Below are positions 26,094 to 32,609 of a DNA stretch of 32,609 bases, piece by piece. This DNA is from Betaproteobacteria bacterium. GTDB taxonomy: Bacteria; Pseudomonadota; Gammaproteobacteria; Burkholderiales; Casimicrobiaceae. The stretch is from positions 1 through 32,609 of the forward strand of contig JAAFJI010000010.1 in assembly GCA_013298045.1 (NCBI GenBank). The letters are read 5' to 3'. The notes under the pieces are model-generated. The model saw only the letters and a program-made list of their open reading frames with translations. It was not told the origin of the DNA and did not search any database. The position numbers and the translations under genes are program-made. Within the stretch, counting starts at the first letter, position 1. Every line of letters starts with the position of its first letter.

Positions 26094-26834
26094 TCAGTGC
26101 ATATGCTGTCCGCCGTTAATCGCGATGTTGGCCCCCGTGAGAAACGCAGCCTCGTCGCTTGCGAGATAGGCGACGAGCCCGGCGACTTCTTCGGGCTTAC
26201 CGAGGCGACCCATTGGGATTTGCGGAATGATCTTACTGTCGAGCACGTCCGTTGGAATTGCCATCACCATTTTTGTCCCGATATACCCGGGCGAAATCGT
26301 ATTGACGGTCACGCCTTTGCGTGCGACTTCGAGCGCAAGCGCTTTGCTGAAGCCGTGCATTCCGGCTTTCGCCGCCGAATAGTTGGTCTGGCCGAACGCG
26401 CCCTTCTGACCATTCACCGACGAGATGTTGATGATACGACCCCAGTTGCGCTCAACCATTCCGTCGCAGACTTGTTTGGTCATATTGAAAACGGAGTCGA
26501 GGTTGGTCGACATGACTGCGTCCCAATTCACCGAGTCCATTTTTTTGAAGGTCATATCGCGCGTGATGCCCGCGTTGTTTACCAGCACATCGATCGCACC
26601 GACCTCCTTCACAATTGTCTCCACGCAGGACTTTGCCGATTGGAAGTCAGCGACGTCACAAGCGTAGGCGCGAAAGCCGTATCCCATTTTGTTCATCGAA
26701 TCGAGCCATTCGTTCCAGCTTTTGTTGCCAGGCGAATAGGTGGTCACCACCTTGTAGCCGAGCGCCGCCATCTTGATGCAGATCGCCTCGCCCAAACCGC
26801 CCATACCGCCAGTAATCAGTGCAACTCGCGACAT
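26094..26834 (-). CDS. phbB: Acetoacetyl-CoA reductase
   Basis: NADPH-dependent short-chain dehydrogenase, 246 residues, that reduces acetoacetyl-CoA to (R)-3-hydroxybutyryl-CoA, the monomer for polyhydroxybutyrate. The cofactor loop GGMGGLG lies at residues 9-15, NNAG near 87, the catalytic serine in NISSVNGQKGAFGQ near 139, and YSAAK with the catalytic tyrosine and lysine near 152. The QKGAFGQTNYSAAKAG pattern is characteristic of PhbB rather than FabG. The start has AAGGAG seven bases ahead. It follows phaC by 16 bases on the same strand, so the two genes form a short PHA operon. The beta-ketothiolase gene phaA is not in the window. Confidence 0.96.
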   Translation of the reverse strand: MSRVALITGGMGGLGEAICIKMAALGYKVVTTYSPGNKSWNEWLDSMNKMGYGFRAYACDVADFQSAKSCVETIVKEVGAIDVLVNNAGITRDMTFKKMDSVNWDAVMSTNLDSVFNMTKQVCDGMVERNWGRIINISSVNGQKGAFGQTNYSAAKAGMHGFSKALALEVARKGVTVNTISPGYIGTKMVMAIPTDVLDSKIIPQIPMGRLGKPEEVAGLVAYLASDEAAFLTGANIAINGGQHMH

Positions 26835-26850
26835 TTTGTTTCTCCTTAAA

Positions 26851-28509
26851 TTAGATTTTCTCTAGTACGTATTTTCCCGGTGCCGCACCAAGTTTAGAGG
26901 GCTTTGGTTTTCGCGCGGCGACTTTCTTTCCGGAGCGTTTGGCGAGCCACTCGTACCAATGCGGCCACCAACTACCCACATGTTCCTTGGCTTTTGCGTC
27001 CCAGTCGCCAGCCGACGGCGCGGGCCACTCACTCGTCCAATAAGAGCGTTTTTTGGGGCCTGGCGGATTGACGACTCCCGCGATATGTCCGGACGCGCCC
27101 AAAACAAATTCGACATTGCCGCCCCATAGCTCGGCCGAGGCAAACGCACTTTTCCAAGGCACGATATGGTCCTCGCGTGAGGAGTAGACATAGGAGTCGA
27201 TCATCACTGACGACAAATCGATTGGCGAATCGAGCATGGTCAGCGCGCCGGGTTGCGTCAACTTGTTGTCAAGATAGAAATTGCGCAGGTAATAGAGATA
27301 CATCGAACCCGGCAAATTGGTGGAATCGCTATTCCAGTAGAGCAGATCGAACGGCGGCGGGTCTTCACCCTTTAAGTAATTTTTGACGACAAAGCTCCAG
27401 ATCAAATCATTGGCGCGCAGACTCGCGAACGCTTGCGCAAGCTCTGCGCCGCTCATCAGACCTTTGCTGCCGTCCTCGCCCAACTGTTGTAGGCGCATCT
27501 GGTACGTGCTCTCGCCCAAATACGCCTGGATGTCGCCCGGCTCGGCAAAATCTAGCAGCGTGGTCAGATACGTCGAGCTTTCAACAAACTCTTCTAGTTC
27601 CCCGCGCGAGGCGAGCACGGCGAGCGCGCACGCGAGAATGGTGCCACCAACGCAAAATCCCAACGCGTTGATTGTCTCCACACCAGCGTGCGCACGAACT
27701 TCATCGATTGCGGTCAGCGCGCCCTGTTCCAGGTAATCGTCCCAGGTGGTGGCTTTGAGCGCTTCGGGAACATTGCGCCAGGAGACCAAATACACATCGA
27801 AACCCTGATCCAGCGCATGCCCGACGAACGAATTCTCCGGCTTCAGATCCAGGATGTAGAACTTGTTGATACAGGGCGGCACAATTAGAAGCGGCCGCGC
27901 GTGCACGGCTTTTTGCGTCGGCATATAGCGAATGAGCTCGATCAACTCGTTTCGAAAAACGACTTCGCCGGGTGTGGTTGCGACGTTTTTGCCGACCGCG
28001 AACGCGGCCTCATCGGTCATCGCGATATGACCACGCTCGACATCGTGGACGAGATTTTCAATGCCGCGACGCAGGCTCTCTCCCTGGGTATCAAGTGCTT
28101 TGCGAATCGCCTCCGGGTTGGTCGCGAAGAAATTGCTCGGCGCAATCGCGTCTAACCACTGCTCCAAAAAAAAACGGGCACGATGGCGCTCGCGTTCGTC
28201 AAGCGTTGCGTTCGCAAGCACCTCGCGCCAAAACGCCGCCGTGCGCAAATACTGATCGCGCAGCGCCTGAAAGTACGGCTGCTCATTCCAGGATTCATAT
28301 CGAAAGCGGCGGTCGCTCGCGGCAAGTGCACTCAAATCGCAATTCGGCGCGAACCACTTAGTTGCGGCAGCACGCCACACATCCGGTGCCACCGACGGCA
28401 GCCACCACCAGCCGCGCTCGAGCGCAGGCATCGCCGACGCGCCTGTAGTGTTGCCCTTTGCGCTCCAATGTGCGCCCGGGTTTAAGTTCGTAAAGGTCGA
28501 AAAGTTCAT
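26851..28509 (-). CDS. phaC: Class I poly(3-hydroxyalkanoate) synthase
   Basis: Polymerises (R)-3-hydroxyacyl-CoA into polyhydroxyalkanoate at the granule surface. About 552 residues from ATG 28509, typical for class I PhaC. The alpha/beta-hydrolase box GFCVGG carries the catalytic cysteine (near residue 286). The catalytic aspartate lies in SREDHIVPW (near 446) and the histidine in GASGHIAGVVNPP (near 475). The N-terminal PYFQALRDQYL segment is also typical. An earlier in-frame TTG at 28554 is possible; neither start has a good ribosome site, and 28509 is the first ATG in frame. phbB follows 16 bases after the stop. A small membrane-protein gene is divergent from it. Confidence 0.95.
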   Translation of the reverse strand: MNFSTFTNLNPGAHWSAKGNTTGASAMPALERGWWWLPSVAPDVWRAAATKWFAPNCDLSALAASDRRFRYESWNEQPYFQALRDQYLRTAAFWREVLANATLDERERHRARFFLEQWLDAIAPSNFFATNPEAIRKALDTQGESLRRGIENLVHDVERGHIAMTDEAAFAVGKNVATTPGEVVFRNELIELIRYMPTQKAVHARPLLIVPPCINKFYILDLKPENSFVGHALDQGFDVYLVSWRNVPEALKATTWDDYLEQGALTAIDEVRAHAGVETINALGFCVGGTILACALAVLASRGELEEFVESSTYLTTLLDFAEPGDIQAYLGESTYQMRLQQLGEDGSKGLMSGAELAQAFASLRANDLIWSFVVKNYLKGEDPPPFDLLYWNSDSTNLPGSMYLYYLRNFYLDNKLTQPGALTMLDSPIDLSSVMIDSYVYSSREDHIVPWKSAFASAELWGGNVEFVLGASGHIAGVVNPPGPKKRSYWTSEWPAPSAGDWDAKAKEHVGSWWPHWYEWLAKRSGKKVAARKPKPSKLGAAPGKYVLEKI

Positions 28510-28636
28510 ATACCCAAATGTAGGCGAGGGCAAGACGAATGGCAATACGGGCAAGCATCGGAGCCTTCGACGCGTTGATGCATATCACTATCATGGCGCG
28601 AATTGGGCAACCGCGCATTCGAAAGTTGGGAAGCAA

Positions 28637-28831
28637 ATGCACGTTATCGTTATTGGCTGGCTATACGTCGTTGTCATGATCGCGGTCGTATCCGACTCGC
28701 TGCTCAAGGGATTGATCCGGTTTTTCTTTCTCGGTGCGATTCCGGTGGGACTGTGGATGTGGGTCAGCTTTCGCCGACGGCATCGCCGCAGCGAGGCAGC
28801 AAACGAATCCGTCGATCAACCGAGCGAATGA
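28637..28831 (+). CDS. Small membrane protein (64 residues)
   Basis: A 64-residue ORF starting at ATG 28637 with GGGAAG just ahead. Residues 3-20 and about 27-45 are hydrophobic helices (IVIGWLYVVVMIAV and FFFLGAIPVGLWMWV), followed by a basic patch FRRRHRR and a polar acidic tail, predicting two inner-membrane spans with a cytoplasmic C terminus. The style resembles short unnamed membrane proteins recalled from other betaproteobacteria, but this could not be searched. It is divergent from phaC with about 125 bases between. Function unknown. The longer in-frame extension upstream lacks a ribosome site and overlaps the phaC start region. Confidence 0.65.
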   Translation: MHVIVIGWLYVVVMIAVVSDSLLKGLIRFFFLGAIPVGLWMWVSFRRRHRRSEAANESVDQPSE

Positions 28832-29247
28832 GTAAGGTGAGACCATCGCCCAGTCGGAATGGATCGTTTCGTACTGGTCGCGCGCGGCGGCATAAGTCGA
28901 GTCGCAAACCCAACCGCACAGGAGCGGTCGTCAGGTGCCCCAGCCGACTATGTGCCAGCGCAGATTCGATAACTTCGGTGGGTTCCCATTATTAAATAGA
29001 GCTTTCGCTGATTTATCAAATAAAGTAACTAGATTAAAAACTAGACGATAAGCCATCTTTAATCTGGCAAAGCTGGCACAAGCGGAATCCGCTACGAGAT
29101 CGAACCCCTCATGTGCAGCTACGCTATGCGAACAGGATAGCGTTCGCGCAAAGCGAAGCCTAGATGCACGCAATCTAAGCAGGAATCCTACGATAACGAC
29201 GCCAGGTCGTCACACGCAACCCGTTACGGTCAAATGCCGCGCGTGGT
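28832..29247. other. Intergenic region with AT-rich core, no gene seen
   Basis: A 416-base gap between the small membrane protein and the ZIP gene. The central part (about 28985-29065) is markedly AT-rich and holds an exact 8-bp inverted repeat AGATTAAA/TTTAATCT (29031-29038 and 29058-29065). A short AGCGGA-A-TCCGCT palindrome follows at 29081-29093. Short ORFs on both strands show no recognisable protein and no ribosome site. A degraded gene or small RNA cannot be excluded. Confidence 0.35.
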
Positions 29248-30078
29248 CTAGTGTGCGCCGCCGTGCAAGAGTGAATGCATCAGCACGACCATCAACACAC
29301 CGAGTCCAATCATGAGCATTTGCTGCGCCGTGTCTCGGATAGAGAATTTTCGATGCAGTGTCGGGATGAGATCGGCGACGGCCACATAGAGCATCGATGA
29401 GGCGGCAAACGCGAGCACCGGCGTGACATAAGCCTGAGCTTGATCTAGCGCGAAATAGGCGATAACGCCGCCGACCACCATCGCAAGGCTCGACAACATG
29501 TTGTAGAGAAACGCTTTCTTGCGCGAGTAGCCGGAATGCAACAGCACGAAAAAGTCGCTCACTTCCTGCGGGATTTCATGGGCGATGACGGCCACTGCGG
29601 TGACCACGCCGAGCTTGAAATCGGCCAAGAATGCGGCGGCAATCACGACGCCATCGGTCGCGTTATGCAGCGAGTCGCCGATCAGCACCATCATCCCGCT
29701 GCGACCCCGATCGTGCGTGTGACCATGCGCGTGGTGATGATGGTGATGATGATGCGGATGCGAGGCGTCGTTTGCTGCCGAGCCATCCGTCGGCGGCGGC
29801 GTGAGCTCGCCGTGCGAATGACGCCAGATCACCAGCTTTTCAAGAAAGAAAAAGAAAAGCACGCCGCCAAGCACCCAGGCCATCAGCGAACTCGGAACAA
29901 CTCCATCAGAGAGCGCATGCGGCAGGATGTCAAGAAACACCACGGCGAGCATTGCTCCGACGGAGAACGCAACCCAGCGCTCAATCGACTGGAGCTTCGC
30001 CCACAGCGCAATCGCAGCGACGCTGCACGAGGCGAGACCGCCGATCAAGGCGGCGATGATGATGTAGAGCAGCGTCAT
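29248..30078 (-). CDS. ZIP family divalent metal transporter
   Basis: Inner-membrane transporter of the ZIP family, 276 residues with about eight hydrophobic helices. The metal-path signatures are present: HNATDG in helix 4 and HEIPQE in helix 5. Between helices 3 and 4 (about residues 106-122) lies a loop with eight consecutive histidines plus HAHGHTHD, a typical metal-sensing or buffering loop. Zinc is the most likely substrate, with iron or manganese possible. It stands alone, divergent from the TRAP transporter genes; no Zur or Fur box was recognised upstream. The ribosome site is weak. Confidence 0.93.
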   Translation of the reverse strand: MTLLYIIIAALIGGLASCSVAAIALWAKLQSIERWVAFSVGAMLAVVFLDILPHALSDGVVPSSLMAWVLGGVLFFFFLEKLVIWRHSHGELTPPPTDGSAANDASHPHHHHHHHHAHGHTHDRGRSGMMVLIGDSLHNATDGVVIAAAFLADFKLGVVTAVAVIAHEIPQEVSDFFVLLHSGYSRKKAFLYNMLSSLAMVVGGVIAYFALDQAQAYVTPVLAFAASSMLYVAVADLIPTLHRKFSIRDTAQQMLMIGLGVLMVVLMHSLLHGGAH

Positions 30079-30417
30079 GGAGCTTTGAAACCGCGCAACT
30101 AGCAGCGGTATGCCGGGTGGTACGCGAATAGAGAAGCGCGCAACCCCGTATTGTAGAGAAGCGTATCCGGTTCGGTATTTCTCGGTTTGTCAATCCTCCA
30201 CGCAACGAAAAATATCGAAATTGGCGAGATCGGCGAGATGACGCCGACACGTCGTTTTTGTGTCTCATTTAACGCTAATTCGAATGCGCGTCCATGCGGG
30301 CGCGCGGGTTAGCCCTGAAGACGAATGAACGGCGCACTCGCACAATATATTCCGAGCGGTGAAATCCATTTCCACCGATTTCAATCAATTCAACGCAAGC
30401 AATAAAGGAGCCGTACG
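30079..30417. promoter_or_regulatory. Divergent regulatory region, ZIP gene / TRAP operon
   Basis: A 339-base gap feeding two divergent units. A possible -10 TATATT (30346-30351) is followed by a dyad GGTGAAAT/ATTTCCACC at 30358-30376 with one extra base in the right arm, a candidate operator ahead of the TRAP binding-protein gene. The ribosome site AAAGGAG lies seven bases before its ATG. On the minus strand a TTGACA occurs near 30190 but no matching -10 was found. No ORF of note. Confidence 0.4.
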
Positions 30418-31530
30418 ATGACACAGGAGAGCGTCGCCACCCGTCGTAAATTTTTGAAAGCCGCAACGATCGCGGGCGGTGCCGTGGTCGGTGCCGCGCC
30501 GATGGTGAGTATTGCGCAAACACCCACCACCTTCCGATGGCAATCGACTTGGCCGGCGAAGGATATCTTCCACGAGTACGCGCTCGATTTCGCCAAGCGT
30601 GTCAACGACATGTCGGCCGGACGTTTGAAGATCGATGTGTTGCCTGCCGGTGCCGTGGTGAAAGCGTTCGACCTGATCGACGCAGTTTCGAAAGGTACGC
30701 TCGACGGTGGTCACGGCGTGCTTGCCTACTGGTACGGCAAGAACTCTGCGATGGCGTTGTGGGGATCGGGTCCTGCTTTCGGCATGGATCCGAACATGGT
30801 GCTGGCCTGGCACGAATACGGCGGCGGTAAAGCGCTGCTGGACGAAATCTACAAGGGTTTGAACCTCGACGTGCAGTCGTTCGTCTACGGCCCGATGCCG
30901 ACGCAGCCGCTCGGCTGGTTCAAAAAGCCTGTCACCAAAGTCGAGGACTTCAAGGGGCTCAAATACCGCACGGTTGGTCTCTCGATTGATATCTTCACGG
31001 CGATGGGCGCGGCGGTGAATGCGCTTCCGGGTGCGGAAATCGTGGCGGCGATGGATCGCGGCTTGCTCGATGCAGCCGAGTTCAACAATGCATCTTCTGA
31101 CAAGCTGCTCGGCTTCCCTGATGTGTCGAAGGTTTGTATGCTGCAATCCTTCCATCAATGCTCCGAGCAGTTCGAAATTCTCTTCAATAAAACGAAGTAC
31201 AACGCGCTCTCGGCAGAGTTGAAAGCAATCATCGCGAGCGCGGTGTCTGCATCCTCGGCAGACATGAGCTGGAAGGCGATCGATCGCTACTCCCAGGACT
31301 ACATCGAACTGCAAAAAGGTGGTGTTAAGTTCTACAAAACGCCAGACGCGATCCTTCAAGCGCAGCTCAAAGCGTGGGACGAAATCACCAAGAAAAAAGC
31401 CGGTGAAAACGCACTGTTCAAGAAAGTGCTTGATTCGATGCAGAAATTCGCAGAGCGTGCTTGCCGTTGGCAGAACGACACCTTGGTCGACTACAAGATG
31501 GCATTCCGCCACGCGACTCGCAAAGTGTAA
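30418..31530 (+). CDS. TRAP transporter substrate-binding protein (DctP family)
   Basis: Periplasmic solute-binding protein of a tripartite ATP-independent transporter, 370 residues. The N terminus carries a twin-arginine signal (TRRKFLKAA followed by a hydrophobic glycine/alanine stretch, likely cleaved near residue 34), so it is probably exported folded through Tat. The DctP fold is shown by the WQSTWPAKD opening, the GLKYRTVGLSIDIF segment with the conserved carboxylate-binding arginine, and QSFHQCSEQFEILFN. The sequence leans toward the TakP-like group that binds 2-oxo acids or lactate, but the ligand is not provable. Permease genes follow on the same strand after a hairpin that would lower their expression. 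Confidence 0.93.
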   Translation: MTQESVATRRKFLKAATIAGGAVVGAAPMVSIAQTPTTFRWQSTWPAKDIFHEYALDFAKRVNDMSAGRLKIDVLPAGAVVKAFDLIDAVSKGTLDGGHGVLAYWYGKNSAMALWGSGPAFGMDPNMVLAWHEYGGGKALLDEIYKGLNLDVQSFVYGPMPTQPLGWFKKPVTKVEDFKGLKYRTVGLSIDIFTAMGAAVNALPGAEIVAAMDRGLLDAAEFNNASSDKLLGFPDVSKVCMLQSFHQCSEQFEILFNKTKYNALSAELKAIIASAVSASSADMSWKAIDRYSQDYIELQKGGVKFYKTPDAILQAQLKAWDEITKKKAGENALFKKVLDSMQKFAERACRWQNDTLVDYKMAFRHATRKV

Positions 31531-31545
31531 GTTTAATTAACAACT

Positions 31546-31582
31546 AAAGCCCTCGACGCCATGTGCGTTAAGGGCTTTTTTT
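31546..31582 (+). terminator. Terminator/attenuator within the TRAP operon
   Basis: The stem AAAGCCCT / AGGGCTTT (31546-31553 and 31571-31578) encloses an inner ACGC/GCGT hairpin and is followed by a T tract to 31582. It lies 15 bases after the binding-protein stop. Such a hairpin lets the periplasmic protein be made in excess over the permeases, or ends the first transcript altogether. Confidence 0.88.
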
Positions 31583-31767
31583 GTGATTAGTAGTCTTCCG
31601 CTTTATACGATGGATCGCATTGACGTCATATTTTGCGGGGCTTAAACGCGCGTAGTTGTGAATAGCACAGCTGGAGCAATGCCTGCTGCGACCGGCTGCG
31701 GCGCGGATCGGGTACCAAAACACGGAAACGCAGACAAATCGGGTTCGAAATTCAGGGAATGAGTGAC

Positions 31768-32370
31768 ATGCAAAAACTTTTATTGGCGGTAGATCGGTTG
31801 TCCACACGTATCGGTCAACTTTGCGCGTGGGCGATCGTGCTGCTCACGCTCATGATCGGTTGGGAGGTGTTCAATCGCTACCTGCTTTCGAATCCGCATC
31901 CGTGGGTCATGGACGCGAGCAACATGCTCTACGGTGCGCTCTTCATGATGGCCGGAGCGTACACGCTCTCGAAAAACGGTCATGTACGCGGCGATGTCCT
32001 CTACGGTTTTTTCGAACCCCGTACGCAAGCCCTGTTCGATCTCATTCTCTACATCCTGTTTTTCATCGGTGGCGTGGTCGCCCTCGTCTACGCGGGCTGG
32101 GACTTTTTTCAGACCTCGTGGGCCCAAGGTGAGCGCTCCTCGATTGCGGCCGATGGTCCGCCGATTTATCCGTTCAAGGCGATTATTCCGATTGCGGGCG
32201 CGCTCTTACTGCTGCAAGGCATCGTCGAGATCATTCGCTGCATTGTGTGTTTGAAAGAAGGCGATTGGCCATCGCGCGATCAGGACGTTGAAGAAGTCGA
32301 CGTCGATAAGTTGAAGGCGATGGTTGGACAACACGAAGCGGCCAATAGCGCCACGAACGGAGCGCGCTAA
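31768..32370 (+). CDS. TRAP transporter small permease (DctQ family)
   Basis: Small membrane subunit of the TRAP transporter, about 200 residues with four predicted helices (LCAWAIVLLTLMIGWEVF, NMLYGALFMMAGAYTL, LILYILFFIGGVVALVYAG, and IIPIAGALLLLQGIVEII). The NRYLL after helix 1 and the SKNGHVRGDVLYG segment are typical of DctQ. ATG 31768 is favoured because AGGGA lies at 31754-31758, properly spaced; the in-frame ATG at 31759 directly abuts that site and would add three residues. It is followed two bases after its stop by the large permease. The C terminus is acidic and polar, unlike many DctQ proteins, and may be a cytoplasmic tail. Confidence 0.92.
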   Translation: MQKLLLAVDRLSTRIGQLCAWAIVLLTLMIGWEVFNRYLLSNPHPWVMDASNMLYGALFMMAGAYTLSKNGHVRGDVLYGFFEPRTQALFDLILYILFFIGGVVALVYAGWDFFQTSWAQGERSSIAADGPPIYPFKAIIPIAGALLLLQGIVEIIRCIVCLKEGDWPSRDQDVEEVDVDKLKAMVGQHEAANSATNGAR

Positions 32371-32372
32371 TC

Positions 32373-32609
32373 ATGAAAGTCAAAAAAGAACTCTGGTTTG
32401 GCCTCATCATCATGGCGATGATCGCTATTCCGAGCATCGTACTAATGCCATGGGGCTCGATGTCTCTTGGGCACTACGGTTTGCTGATGCTCTCCCTCGT
32501 AGTCGTTGCCATCATGCTCGGCTTTCCAACGGCGTTTACGCTCATGGGTATGGGCGTGATCTTCGCATTCATCGCGTACTACGCCGCACGTGGAGGCGAC
32601 GTGAAAACG
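32373..32609 (+). CDS. TRAP transporter large permease (DctM family), partial
   Basis: Starts at ATG 32373, two bases after the small permease stop, and runs off the window end after 79 codons. The translated part shows two hydrophobic helices (FGLIIMAMIAIPSIVL, then LLMLSLVVVAIMLGFPTAF followed by LMGMGV), and the LGFPTAF motif is typical of the DctM N terminus. This is the transport channel subunit that uses a sodium or proton gradient. It is truncated by the window edge, not broken. Confidence 0.88.
   Translation, partial: MKVKKELWFGLIIMAMIAIPSIVLMPWGSMSLGHYGLLMLSLVVVAIMLGFPTAFTLMGMGVIFAFIAYYAARGGDVKT

Noticed and set aside
25845-26849. Plus-strand ORF (334 codons) antisense to phbB and the YegP start
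   Set aside because: It covers a certain SDR gene and the ribosome site of the YegP gene; no domain is seen.
29701-29765. Low-complexity CAT/ATG-rich tract suggesting a simple-sequence repeat
   Set aside because: It is the codon run for the histidine loop of the ZIP transporter, a normal feature of the family, not a phase-variable repeat of uniform units.
30190-30275. Possible promoter (TTGACA) for the ZIP gene and a short CGAC/GTCG plus T5 hairpin
   Set aside because: No -10 box sits at proper spacing from the TTGACA, and the stem is only four pairs, so neither can be called.
30385-31512. Minus-strand ORF (375 codons) antisense to the TRAP binding protein
   Set aside because: It is almost exactly superimposed on a clear DctP gene with a Tat signal and shows no family features of its own.

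Overview
The window is a chromosomal segment of moderate-to-high GC (visually mid-fifties percent) with dense, mostly metabolic genes. It most resembles a betaproteobacterium. The pssA-leuA adjacency, the HexR-zwf-pgi node, a class I PHA synthase with acetoacetyl-CoA reductase, and an Azoarcus-type two-domain aminobenzoyl/salicylyl-CoA oxygenase cluster all fit that class. Genus cannot be set from the sequence alone. I saw no tRNA, rRNA, CRISPR array, transposase or phage gene.

Layout. (1) 102-5793, plus strand: a 2OG-Fe(II) oxygenase coupled to a PAP2-type phosphatase; a fusion of a TVP38/TMEM64 membrane domain with a pyridine-nucleotide-disulphide oxidoreductase; two exported proteins of unknown function (DUF547 and DUF3047). 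A REP-like hairpin lies at 3932-3996. (2) 5954-10741, minus: a giant exported mosaic protein (FG-GAP, CSLREA beta-helix, Ig-like, three Calx-beta, dockerin-like), preceded by an AT-rich region of stacked inverted repeats. (3) 11129-16665, minus: leuA, pssA, hexR and zwf. pgi is divergent from zwf, and a HexR-type palindrome sits in the shared intergenic region. A 33-codon Leu-rich ORF with a well-placed promoter precedes leuA and looks like an attenuation leader. (4) 18562-25435, minus: a six-gene translationally coupled aromatic-acid-CoA operon in the order hydroxylase/reductase, MarR, crotonase, acyl-CoA dehydrogenase, CoA ligase, RidA. (5) A YegP protein with its own terminator, then phaC-phbB for polyhydroxyalkanoate synthesis, with a 64-residue membrane protein divergent from phaC. 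(6) A ZIP metal transporter with a histidine loop, then a TRAP transporter (binding protein, small permease, truncated large permease) that runs off the window end.

How the parts work together. The CoA-ligase cluster should convert an ortho-substituted benzoate (2-aminobenzoate most likely) to its CoA ester, hydroxylate and reduce the ring, and start beta-oxidation-like degradation. RidA plausibly hydrolyses the enamine/imine product. The later thiolase-type steps are not in this window. Acetyl-CoA from such pathways could feed the PHA genes. The zwf/pgi/hexR node controls sugar-phosphate entry to the Entner-Doudoroff and pentose-phosphate routes.

Most noteworthy for follow-up are the apparently leaderless leuA leader ORF, the aromatic-CoA operon with a non-canonical crotonase and its own leaderless-looking promoter, the HexR operator, the membrane-oxidoreductase fusion, and the structured AT-rich region upstream of the giant surface protein. 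I found no clearly new defence or mobile system.
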